A DNA stretch of 64,000 nt from Paulownia fortunei (Eukaryota > Streptophyta > Magnoliopsida > Lamiales > Paulowniaceae), in assembly GCA_019321725.1 (NCBI GenBank), contig CM033119.1:186001-250000 (forward strand). The letters are read 5' to 3'. Positions 50,368 through 61,389 of the stretch are shown in pieces. How positions within the stretch are numbered: position 1 is the first letter of the stretch; every line of letters begins with the position of its first letter. The notes under the pieces are model-generated. The model saw only the letters and a list, made by a program, of their open reading frames with translations. It had not been told where the DNA came from and ran no database searches. Position numbers and translations under genes: made by a program.

Positions 50368-51639
50368 GGAGTGATCTGTTTGCCCACTGCCAAAACCGTC
50401 TTGTTTTTTTGATAATAAATTTGCATTCACCCAAGTAGTGAGCAAGTTGTCTGGTTGTGGATAATGTTGTGTGAAAGAAAGAGAGTCCTCCGAATCATCA
50501 TCTCTCTAATTGTGTCTATTGAATAATGCACAAGTGTTTCATGGTATGAGCTCCGCATGGGTATTAGCATCTATCAACTTTTGTTATTCGATTTATTAGA
50601 AATAACTCGATCCTAATTTTTGAGCAATGTTATAATTCAGGCAGTGTAATGATATTTCTTAACTGCTAATCTTAACTTGATTAGCTAAAGTTCAGGCAGT
50701 GTAATGATATTTCTTGTCCCTCCGCACCAACTTAATTTGTTCCTCTCAAGACATTAGTTGCCGACTTTTGGAATGCTGTAGCATATATGTTTTAAATGTT
50801 TCCACTTTATTTCAGATCGCGCATCAAATAAAGGTGAATTCACAATATACAGGAATTAAATTCTCTATGTATTAAGCTCTCGCTCACGCATATTCAAAAA
50901 TCTAAATTCATTTTAGAAATTAATTTAGTGCACTCATGGGAGGACATGCAAATCCTGGAAAAGAAAATAAATCATTAAGGTTATATATAAGATTTAATTC
51001 AAAACAAATGTTGGAAAAGAAAATAAAACAAATTCTTAATTTTAATAATTCATGGGAAAATAAAAAGTTTATATAATTTTATTTAATATTGTTTGAGAAT
51101 TATCATTTAAGCCTAATAATATATATTCTGAAGATTGTTTTAATTATTTAAATGTGTAGCAAGCACTATGCATATTGATTAATATCCAAATATGCTATAG
51201 TTTTAATTCAAACAGTTTGTTTATACAGGAATTATAATTGCGATTTTTACATTTTATCATTTCTAGCCTAATTTTTCATCATAAAAAAGCTCAAAATACA
51301 TCCAATACTTGATCATCTATGTTCAAATCTACCACATGGCATGTATTTATATCAATCGTATGTTAAATATTGTCAAATTTATTATATTTGTAAATAAATA
51401 AATAAATAAAGGGAATGGTACAAAAACTTGCTATTACTAAGCCACATTTATCACTAAATTTTAATATTTGGAAGGTGCATATAAATATAAAACTACAATT
51501 ATATAAACATGGATAAATAACACAATCACTCCCCAAAATGAATGAGTTTGGCATTCAACTCCCAAGACTTTGGATAATTAGACATAACCCCTGAATTTGG
51601 GCAAATGTAGGGTTGGTACGCAGATCTCGGATTGTACCC
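50368..51639. other. LRR gene 3' flank and intergenic DNA
   Basis: AT-rich DNA with the LRR 3' UTR on the left, including a 25-base direct repeat at 50636-50715, and the MOCS2A promoter on the right. No other gene seen. Confidence 0.55.
50636..50715. repeat. 25-bp direct repeat separated by 30 bp
   Basis: TTCAGGCAGTGTAATGATAT plus TTCTT occurs at 50636-50660 and exactly again at 50691-50715. Confidence 0.93.
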
Positions 51640-53457
51640 TACGAAAGGTAAGTGATACATTTGACTCGTATCCTACTAAAACTGAACTGACGCGTCTAAT
51701 CTGTTCGTTTTCATCAGTTCTTTGAAACTGAGAGCCTAAATGGAGGGCTTTTACTACATCAATTCATAGAGGTACGATATTTATCTTAGTGTTTGCTTCT
51801 TTGTCTTGATTTTGTCCCCATTTGCTTTAATCTGATTTCTTGCCTTTATCATATCATATTTAACCTGTTTTTAAAGAATTTTCAATTTGGGATCATTTCT
51901 TGGGAATCAACACCTCTCCTTTTGGTGAATTAACTATTTTTACTGGTTTTTTTCGAGTATTTTGTTCTTCTGTAAGAAGTGTAAACCAACGTCACTTGTT
52001 TTCTAGGTATGGAAATATAATGTTACGCGCGGAATGAATTAGGACTATTGATTGATATAAAAGAGAATAATCAATTTTCGGATCAGTCGATTAATAGGTT
52101 GAAAAAAAAAAAAAAAAAAAAACAGATTTGTTGGAACTGGAATCAGCTTCTTTTGTACCAGCGGCTAAGTTGTTTCGGTGAATGATTTATTACGGTTTGT
52201 TTTGTGTGTTTCAAATGTTGTGGTTGATTTTGATTTTTATGTCATCATCTATTTTTAAATTTTAGTCTCCAGCGTGAAATTCCATCTATATTGTTTGAAG
52301 ACATCTCTATATTGTATGAAGACAGCAGCGAGTTGTGAATGTGAATGATTTTCTAGTGAGACAAATGATTAATACATGTTTTTATAGTGAGACAAATGAT
52401 TAACACCTGGTATTAACTGCATTTTTTCTCGATAAAACTATGACCATAGCTTCTGGTTGTCACTGAATGTAATTTATTTACATTTACATGTCAACTCCCA
52501 CAAAATTAGAAATTTTGTTTTTCTATAGTATTGTGGTTCTGTGTTATAAGCATTATATTCTGTTTCGTTCATGCTATTCATGGTAAAATGTTATATTGGG
52601 TGCTACATACTTGTTCAGAACGACGCAAAAGAGAGTGTCTTGCTGCATGTATGAAATAATTGGATATACACTTTTTTGATCCAGGACAGATGGAAAAAGA
52701 GAGTTTTAGTTTGTTTATTTTGTTGCTGGTACTTTAAAAAGTTCCACTGCACATTCATATTTCTAATGCAAAAGAATATTAGTATGCTGTCAAGTTTTTA
52801 AAAGTTTGTTATTTTCTTGTTAAGTTATTTTGAAATTTGGACTTATGGACTTCATCATGTGTGTGCTATATAGCTTGAGCTAACTAGTGATGGACACCAG
52901 GACATTGTCCTGTACTTGTGGCTGATACATCTATCTCATACATTGTGGCATTGTTCTGAAGAAAAGTCTGCAAATTTGTATGTTCTTCATACTAAACAAC
53001 TGATTGCTATAGTTCACTTGTTCTGATTTTCTTGGTCCTCATTATGCAGTTATCGCTCAACATCTTCTTCCGGACAATCAGTTCAAACTAAATGGTTTAA
53101 AGATACTATTTCTTTAGACAATAAGAGCTTATATAATTGCCTTGTTTTTTCCTGTGTATTTCTGCTCCTAATATATAGGACGTAGTTCTCGGACACATGT
53201 TTTTCTTTCCTCCAAGATTATATTATGTACATGTGGATTAACTTTAGAAAAATGACTTGTCTGAAGATACCCCTGATAAAATGATTCAAGGTCAGGCTTG
53301 ACCTCTAAAATTTTCTGAATTTCTCACTGTTAACTACTGCTATCATTGTTGTAACATATTGTTAATCCTTGTAATGTTCACGAACTCTAATATATGCGGA
53401 ACAGTCCTGCAAAAACATTGTTCCTGAGAACTAATAAATATGGTTGGTACTTGCAGG
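51640..53457 (+). other. 5' leader exon and intron of the MOCS2A gene
   Basis: The coding exon of MOCS2A is preceded by a good acceptor (GGTACTTGCAG ending at 53457). A candidate donor, GAG|GTACGA, ends a leader exon at 51771. The leader exon would hold a nine-codon upstream frame (ATG at 51740, TAG at 51767-51769). The intron would be about 1.69 kb and contains a poly-A run of about 20 bases near 52100-52122. The leader exon start is unknown. Confidence 0.45.
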
Positions 53458-53467
53458 ATACTCCAGT

Positions 53468-53785
53468 ATGTATGCCAAGAATTGTGCAAATATATCTGAA
53501 AAGATGGACAGTGAAGAGGAGGAAAAGGATCATATGTCTATTAAGATAAAGGTTTTGTTCTTTGCCCGCGCAAGAGATCTAACTGGAATGACGGACATGT
53601 CGTTGGAAGTTTCACCAGGTGCCACTGCTCATGACTGCTTGAATAGGCTTATTTCCAAATTTCCAGGCCTTGAAGAGATCCGCAACTGTATGGTACTTGC
53701 TCTAAATGAGGAATACACCCCTGAGTCTACTGTTGTTAAAGATAGAGATGAATTGGCAATCATACCTCCTATAAGTGGAGGGTAG
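53468..53785 (+). CDS. CNX7: Molybdopterin synthase sulfur-carrier subunit (MOCS2A / CNX7)
   Basis: Small ubiquitin-like beta-grasp protein of the MoaD/ThiS type. Its C-terminal Gly-Gly (PPISGG) is thiocarboxylated and donates sulfur, together with the large subunit MOCS2B/CNX6, to convert cPMP to molybdopterin in the cytosol. Conserved words are IKVLFFARARDLTG, LALNEEYTPES and DELAIIPPISGG. The exon starts at 53458, so the first in-frame ATG is 53468 (105 residues). An ATG at 53504 gives 93 residues, close to the Arabidopsis length, and is equally plausible. The frame also runs upstream through the acceptor to 53444, but that part is intron. By memory it matches At4g10100. The stop codon TAG follows directly after GG, as required for function. 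Confidence 0.93.
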   Translation: MYAKNCANISEKMDSEEEEKDHMSIKIKVLFFARARDLTGMTDMSLEVSPGATAHDCLNRLISKFPGLEEIRNCMVLALNEEYTPESTVVKDRDELAIIPPISGG

Positions 53786-55252
53786 ATATACTTCTGTCCA
53801 TGTTCAAATAATTGGAATGTGAAAACATCAAACAATCATGTACTTGTCTCATATACTTTATTGAGCAATCATACATGCGTATTATAAATATTATCTGCAA
53901 TGAAACATGTGCCCAAATTTATGAAGTTCAATGTCTGAAAGTTTGTATAGAAATCAAAGAGGTACTGTAATCTCTGCTTGAGTTTAGGCTAAGTGGCACT
54001 ACAAATTGTATATAAGTTGCTGCGATGTCAGTCCCGCACACATCAAGGAATCAGCCGCGGAAGCTCCCATATGGCCATATGTACCGTGAGATCCTGTTAA
54101 TTTCTCCATGAATAGAACAAAACAAGAGGAAAAAGATTTTCATTATTGTGTCCTCAACTTTTTAGCAGCTCATTATTATTGGAGGGTTACATCGTGCTGA
54201 TTTACTGTTTCATTGTACCCAAAAAAAATAAAAAAAGGAAACCTTCATTATACATTTCACATTAATGTTTTCCAAAATTATGGACTGCGTAAAGTTTTAT
54301 CTTAAATTTTACATCTGACTTAGTGCCAAGGGCTAAAACATCCCTTTATATCAATGGAAGACAGAAGAAGAATGTTTTCTTTTTCTTAAAAGTAAACCAA
54401 TGTCTTGATTAATACATTTCAAAAATAATACAAACTATTGATGACAAATGAATTTGGTATGAGATCTATAATATTCATCTTTTCACATTACCTCTTTGTG
54501 TAATATATCTTGAATGAATATGAAAGAGAGATTTTTTTTTTGGCTTCAGATTTACAACTTGTCATCCCCCACTCCCCACACCAAAAAAAAACAAAAAAAC
54601 AAAAAAAAAAAACAAAAAAACAAAAAAAAAAAACAAAAAAACAAAAAAGAACAAGGGACAATTCACTATGGATAAACTGTTCAGGAAGTAAATTTTCAAT
54701 TTGAGGTTTGGATGTGTTTAAACATGTTTTAGATTTTCTTATTTATCTTATGGCTTCATGATGCAGTTTTGTTGGGGTTTTCTTTTTCCTTTATGCATAC
54801 GATAAAGAATTTTATGTTTTTTGGGGGTGCGTGGGTGGGGTGGGGTGGGGGGTAGAAAATTATTCATGGATATGATGACCTTATTGGTCATCTAAGTATT
54901 CGGCTTCCAACACAACATAACCGTAAAGCATGCTACAATGTGCAACACTGACAAATCAATGCATGAAGAAATAGTAGGAATGGCGACCTGATGGTTATAG
55001 CTAATATCACGTGAATTTTCAAGATAAAATCCGAAGAAGAGCATAAAACGCATCCAATGTCAAACCGAGGGATTCCAAGAAACATATACCAGTTTTCGAT
55101 ACATAGCCAGTGAAACAAAAGTTTTCAGTTTTAAAGGCAAAAGGAAACTAATACACACATAGATTATACACTAAAATATCGAAGCCTACACATTTGTCTT
55201 AAACTTGACAAGGACACCCTGTCCCCTGTTTTATGTATAACAATTGCTGGGC
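53786..55252. other. Convergent 3' flanks of MOCS2A and the membrane-protein gene
   Basis: The 3' ends of two convergent genes. It includes a (CAAAAAAA)n tract and a G-rich patch (TGGGTGGGGTGGGG) near 54833-54850. No coding sequence supported. Confidence 0.55.
54581..54650. repeat. A-rich repeat with regular C interruptions
   Basis: About seventy bases of poly-A broken by single C residues at spacings of about 8 and 12 bases. Confidence 0.9.
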
Positions 55253-58024
55253 TTATCTTAAACTCATTACAGGCCAGGTGTTGGCCGCGCCAACAGCAGG
55301 CAGTGAAGGCCGAATCGCAGGGACCCGTTTCACAATTGAGAAAGCTTCATTCAGACGAGCAGCACGGCTCATGACCTGAGATACCTTCTGCAAAATAAAA
55401 TTTACAAATGATAGCAAACTAATAATAGGTTTATATATTATTGACCAATAAAAAGGCGCCTAAATACACAAGGAATAAATAATAGACCTGTTTCTTTGAA
55501 TTTTCAAAGAAATGAACAGTGCATTCATTATGTAAAAACTTGTTAAGATGTCAAACTCAAAATAAGAGTGGAATCTTGTAAACCTTGTAACACTACGCAT
55601 ATATGACCTACATTTGAATGCTAAAGCTGATATATCCAGAAAATCAGATGGATCACAATGAAGTCATCAATGCATCACCTACCATATCTATCCAATAAAA
55701 AGCTTAGACCTCTTCTGAGGAGTAATTTCTTCCAGACAAGAAACTGATCTCGTCTTGTAAACCATACAACATTACACATATATGCCCTACATATGAATGC
55801 TAAAGCTGATACATCCAAAAAATCAGTTGGACAACAACGAAGTCATCAATGCATCAACTACTGTATCTATGCAATAAATAGCTTAGAACTCTTCTGATGT
55901 GTAATTTCTTCCACAAGAAACTGATCTTGTCCACAGGTGCAAATCCACATGAGGAACCAATTCAGCAAGAAAAAAATATTTGACGGCCACATAATTAATA
56001 CCAACGAAGTTTACACCAAACCCATGCTAATGTATGTAGTTTTCTGAAACCAAAACAGATTGACTTAACCAATAGATCTCCCCGCAAAGCTTGGGAACAA
56101 ATATAAGGGGCATATACTCTTCATAGCATAAGCCAAAGGGGCAGAGCCTCTTCCCTAGCATAAGCCAAAGTGCCTTGAACAAAACCCATGCACCTCTCCC
56201 ACTTGAAGACTGGTGCTTGGGGCCTTAGGGTCCCTTGCTTAATCAAAAATTATGAAAATTTGGAGTTAAACTGAAGAGTGTTTGAGGTCAAACTCAGAAA
56301 AAATTGTTTACTTTTGAAATCCCACCAGATACTGATCCATTTTAACTAATGTGCATTTCCTCCCAATTAGCAGATCAACTTACTTCATGGTCAAACAAAT
56401 TGCTAAGTTCCCAAGTGATCCCCAGATAAAACTGAAAAGAACACCCCATATCCAAGGAAATAGGTCTAATCATCCCAAGTGCTCCCCAAGTTGCAGAGTC
56501 TCTTGGACCGTTACTATTAACACAATAGGCTAAAGTTTTAAAATGGACATCATTTAACCGGGATTCAACTGCCAGTTTTGGTCAGGATACCACCAAACCA
56601 ACAGTTCAATGGTATGAGATCAACTAAGAAAGGTCTCACGCTCATTCCATATTGAAAATCTACATAATAACATCTCTCTGAACACACCCACCACAGAGAA
56701 GTGAAATGATAAAATCACTTTACTGGCCTTCTTGCTATATAGGAACAATGTCCAAAGCTCTTAATATCAACATTCGCACAACTCAGCAAACAAGAAAAAT
56801 CCCAAAGCTAGATCCTGAATGGCTAGGATAGGGATGTAGTCATGAAGACCATATCCGACCACTCAATGAACTAACATTACAAGCTTATCCCACAACCCAA
56901 CATAATCATATTTCTAGAAAAAGAAGGAAAAAACAGAGATGTGGATAACTTCAGCTATCAATTTTTCCGGACTTAATCAGATAGTTTCCTCTCAGATTGC
57001 ACACAACTATACAATTTTTCATACATAAAAGACATTGCATTAACTGCAATGTTGCAAATAAGTCTCATGATATTACCACGTATGCACACTTTTACTCCAT
57101 TGTTGCTCAATAAAATCTTCTGAAATCCAATAAAATGATATCAACACAGCAAGATGAATCAAATATAATCCATAAGAGATCACTGACCTTATCATCAACA
57201 GTAACCTTAATCTCCAATCCCCTAGTCTTCTTCTTCATCTTATACAACCTGCGGCCCAAAATCACAAACCCCATCACAGCAGCTGCGACAGAGACAGTCC
57301 ACACAGGACTCATTCTAAACACAAAGTACTTTAGAAACTCCATTGGCATCTTCCACCACACTAGGCTCCTCTTTTCAAGCTCACCAGTGTTCTTGTTTCC
57401 AGTGTCATCTATAACTTTGCCTCCACTTTCAATCTTCTCATTTTCATTATTTTCTTCACCTAAAACCTCCGACTCAACATGCAAATTCACGTTGTCTTCC
57501 ACATCCACTTGAGAATTCTCCACAACGTCATTATGTTTAGCAGAGCCCACTTCCATTCCACTCGAGTCCAAATAAAACTTCCCCAAATCCTCCGCCTTTT
57601 CCCCTTTTTCCTCACGTATTTCCCCAATCCCTTCAAATCTTACTTCTTTTTTCTCGTTTCGAGAAAAACCCATTTCATTTCTCCCATCCAAATCGCTAAA
57701 TTTGCGGTCTTCGGACCGCTCGCTGCTGGAATCGGACCAAAACTCACCGGACTCCTTATTAAGGTACCGAGTCGGGTTGTCCTCCAACCCGGGATCAATC
57801 CAACTTGGATTATCAGACTCAGCCGATTTATCATCATCCAAATCCTCCCCATGACGATTCTGAGCGTCTAATGAGAAATAATTGACCTGAATTAAGCCTC
57901 CAGAATCAATCTCATCGAACGAGTTACCGGACTCGGGGGAGCTAACCGGGGCCGACTCAGAATCCGGGTTGGGTTGGAGGAGCTCCCAGTCTTGAAAGTC
58001 ATTTGTAGCCTCTAAAATATCCAT
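55253..58024 (-). CDS. Acidic single-pass membrane protein of unknown function
   Basis: Two exons on the minus strand, 58024-57188 and 55387-55253 (phase 0), encode 323 residues, separated by an intron of 1.8 kb. The N-terminal 230 residues are strongly acidic and probably disordered. A single hydrophobic segment at about residues 241-257 (VWTVSVAAAVMGFVILG) is followed by a basic RRLYKMKKK, consistent with a tail-anchored or type II protein with the acidic part in the cytosol. After the helix come about 65 residues that look conserved (VSQVMSRAARLNEAFSIVKR, then VPAIRPSLPAVGAANTWPV). I do not recognise a named domain. By memory At4g10080 is a similar unnamed transmembrane protein, next to CNX7 in Arabidopsis as here. 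Near the N-terminus DWELL (residues 12-16) fits the WxxL pattern of ATG8-interacting motifs. Confidence 0.85.
55574..55927. repeat. Diverged tandem duplication, 2 x about 179 bp, in the intron of the membrane-protein gene
   Basis: Copy 1 starts at 55574 and copy 2 at 55753, both opening TCTTGTAAACC and both ending near AAGAAACTGATCT. They share long blocks such as GAATGCTAAAGCTGAT and GAAGTCATCAATGCATCA but carry many substitutions, so this duplication is older than the others. Confidence 0.92.
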
Positions 58025-58087
58025 ATGGTCTGTGATTGATTTCGATTCAGTGGAAACGAAAAGTTGAGGAGAGATTAATCAGCAGAG

Positions 58088-58111
58088 AGTAGAGAGAGAG
58101 AGAGAGAGAGA
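58088..58111 (-). promoter_or_regulatory. CT tract in the leader/core promoter of the membrane-protein gene
   Basis: About eleven GA units on the plus strand, a CT tract on the coding strand, 64-87 bases upstream of the start codon at 58024. Pyrimidine tracts occur near the starts of two other genes in this window. Confidence 0.55.
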
Positions 58112-58515
58112 GGGTTCTCTTACTTTGGGGGAAGGGAAAAATTCGCAAGGTAGTTGTCACAAAATTAACAGGTCATAACCCCCGCCCACCCCTATGACCC
58201 CAACCCCCCACCCCGGCTAATTGCTTCAAACCTACCCTGTGCGCGCATCTTGAGTTTAGCCACCCATTTTTAGTTCTATATTTTGCAGGACTGTCAAAAG
58301 TTAAAAAATAACTACAGTATGGTTGCTGTATTTAGTGGCCTTCATCCTATTTTTTGATACCTGTGGTCCTGCGTAAATGAATTCAGGGCTTTTTAGCATA
58401 ATATTGTCAAAATGAAATTAACTATGGGCTGAGGGAGGTTAAAAATCAAATATTATTATTTATTTTTTTTAAAAATATTCAACTTAAAATTATGATTGAA
58501 GTTGATATTAACAAT

Positions 58516-58731
58516 CGAGTTGAAACCAATGAATAGCAAAAATTAATCACATTTAATTTGTTAAATTAATTAATATATCGAGTTGGAATCATTCAAACTT
58601 TTTGCAGTGAAAATTATTCAAATTTAACTTATTAAATTAATTAATTTGTCGAGTTGGAACCATCAAATTTTTTAATAATTAATAAATAATAAAAATTATT
58701 CAAATTTAATTTATTAAATTGATAAATAAAG
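58516..58731. repeat. Three-copy imperfect tandem repeat, unit about 63-82 bp
   Basis: Copies begin at 58516, 58579 and 58650, each opening CGAGTTG(A/G)AA and running to TTAAATT(A/G)AT. Unit length grows by small AT-rich insertions. Confidence 0.85.
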
Positions 58732-60202
58732 ATTGTATCAGCTTTTGTAAGTAATTTGTATTGAACTTGAATTGTTATATTCATATTCTTCTTTTAGTGT
58801 CGAGAAATCATGTTAGACTATTTAAAATGATAATTTACTTTCTAAAAACACATTCAAAATAAAAAATAATAATGTGATAATATAACAACAACCCAACTAC
58901 TATATTTAAACTTTTACTTTTTCAAATCATTTATAAAATTATATTTCATTTCAAGCTCGAACATTCGATCACGACAAGAAGTACAAAGGGTATGAATAGG
59001 TGGATTAATAGGACTGAGGTTTGTTAAAAAGCTTGTCGATTGAACATGGTTGTAGGGATGCTGGTTCGAGATCGCATACGATGCCAAGCTTCAGCTTTAG
59101 GCAAAGACTCACTACTCACAAATCGAATTTAATTCATTCAATTTTTTTTATTTTTTTTTATATCCAAGAAAAACATATATATAATAGTATAATTAAGGGA
59201 TTTAACCGTTGATTAGGAAGTGGTGAAACAATTCAAAACCATGCAATTTGCAAGTTTTACTTAAACAACGGCAGCCTGAGTTGGTTCGCTTTTCAAAATC
59301 CTTGATTTCCAACGTCCGATTAATAACAGCCCCAAAGTTTGCAAAATTTCATTAGGACTGTTTTTGTTGACTTTTTGACATAGAAACTCCCACTTTTACC
59401 CCTCATGAAACTCATATTTTTAACGTTTAAAATTTTAAACAAGGTTTCTTGATCCTCCGAAAGAGTTTCTTTGCACATTTTAAAGTCTTCCAATTTATGC
59501 TTTATTTTATATCTTATATCATACATTTATACCACCTAACATATATAGTCTATAAAATATGATATTAGAATAAAAAAAGATTTGATTAGTGTTAAGAAAT
59601 GCACATATATTTTAATCATTTTCTTGATAATTCCATAATGAGAGATGGCATACAACCATCACATAATAAATTACGAGCATTTAAACATAGTTCATATCCT
59701 AAATTTTACAAGATATCATCTACTATTATTTGTTTCTCTACAATCACCATTTTCATCATATAATTGATTTTTTTTTTCATAATTAGGGCAACGGGAATCA
59801 TACATAGACGCCAAAAAAATAAATGATTTCCTAATTATCATTAATAAAATTAAAAAAAGAAAAGTGAGATAACAAAAGTAGGTCATAGTTCTTGGTAGGA
59901 GAATCTAGTCCCTTGCTTTATTTTAATTATGTTGGATTGGAACATAAGTTTTGTCTTGTGAATTACATATAATATGGTATCTGCAAATCTTCATACACCC
60001 AAGTGCTTTCACCTTAAGGTGTGTCAGAATAGTGCCATTTAAGGCTATATTTGGAAATTGCATAACAAAAGAATTGGCGGAGGATCATTCCATCTGTCCA
60101 CCTCAAACTTATTAACGAATTCTATATTGACCCCAATAATTGCCCTTTTCCTTGTTTCCCTGAAGCTCCCAATTTTGTCATGCGCACTGTTTTCTTTCCT
60201 TC

Positions 60203-60263
<61 letters not shown>

Positions 60264-60288
60264 ACACACACACACACACACACACACT
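60203..60288. repeat. (AC)n-(AT)n-(AC)n compound microsatellite
   Basis: About 16 AC units (60203-60234), about 14 AT units (60234-60261), then about 12 AC units (60264-60288) in the same orientation. Confidence 0.93.
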
Positions 60289-61055
60289 AACTAGACGATA
60301 GACACCGTGTAAAAATAAGTCAAGAAAACTGGTCGCACACCAATCATTGTTGAAAACCTATATGACTAGTTAAGCGATTAATCAATCAAATTCTTGCAAG
60401 AACACCTAATGGAAAAGGGGATATATATACATACTTACAGCAAATGAAAATGTTAATGCTATTAGAAAAAAATTAATGAAAGGTGGCCAAAACTTTTTAC
60501 TTCACAGTCAACCAAATAATCTAGGGGTAAAGAGCGGAAGATGCTAGAGCATGCAGGGGATTATCTTTGGTGTTTAAGACAAATGAAGGGTAAAAGAGTC
60601 ATAAAACATAAAAATCCAATCAATTAAAAAGTTTAGCGGTATTTCACTCAAAAAATGTCATTTACAAGTAAATCTATGACATATATGTTATGTTATGTTA
60701 TATATAAGTAAATATACTGAAAAATCTAAACATTTTGATAATATTCAAACGATCTAATAGATGATACAATCGATGACGTGCATCCAACGTACATCTTATT
60801 ATATATTTATATACATATGTACATATGAATGTGTATAAAATGTGTAGTGAGATGTAAATATGACGCACACCAGCGAGTGTAGCATCTTTTATACCATAAT
60901 AAAACCCATAACCACTTAAATTGGTCAAATATTTGTGGTAAAATAACTTTTGATTTTGCTAGTAATTCTTGATTTCTTAAATATATACATTACCCAAAAA
61001 TAATGAGGCTTTTTTTGTTTTTCTAATCGGGTATAATAGAATATTAACAGCTTTC

Positions 61056-61097
61056 GAATTCATTGCACGTTTAACTGAATTCATTGCACGTTTAACT
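61056..61097. repeat. Perfect tandem duplication, 2 x 21 bp
   Basis: GAATTCATTGCACGTTTAAC followed by T occurs at 61056-61076 and again exactly at 61077-61097, about 220 bases upstream of the XTH TATA box. Confidence 0.95.
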
Positions 61098-61320
61098 CAA
61101 CAATGTGATTCTGTTCCATGCAAAGCATTACCTTTAAATGAAGTGACATGTATCACATAATATTTTCTTGTTTTGGAGGTTCTTTTTGTTAGGTATATAT
61201 AATACAAATGAAAGCAACCTTTTTTTTCTTTAATTAGGAAAATATATAGTTGATCCATTAATTTGCATCAGTAGGATATTAATCAAATTATAGTTTCAAA
61301 TCAATTCCAAGTTTCCCAAG

Positions 61321-61328
61321 TATAAATA
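61321..61328 (+). promoter_or_regulatory. TATA box of the XTH gene
   Basis: TATAAATA, 69 bases before the start codon at 61390. Confidence 0.7.
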
Positions 61329-61389
61329 CTAGTACATTTTTACCATTTATTCATCCAATTATTCATGACTATCAACTAATTAATTTATC

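Larger units (their letters stand above)
58112..61320. other. Divergent intergenic region, membrane protein / XTH
   Basis: About 3.2 kb of AT-rich DNA with three simple or tandem repeats (separate entries) and poly-T runs. A short stretch at 59020-59110 (GCTGGTTCGAGATCGC) superficially resembles a tRNA B box but no cloverleaf forms. No gene found. Confidence 0.55.

Noticed and set aside
54581..54650. Regularly spaced repeat considered as a CRISPR-like array
   Set aside because: It is a simple A-rich microsatellite with no spacers, in a eukaryotic genome.
59020..59110. tRNA-like B box (GGTTCGAGATC)
   Set aside because: No A box at the right distance and no cloverleaf pairing.
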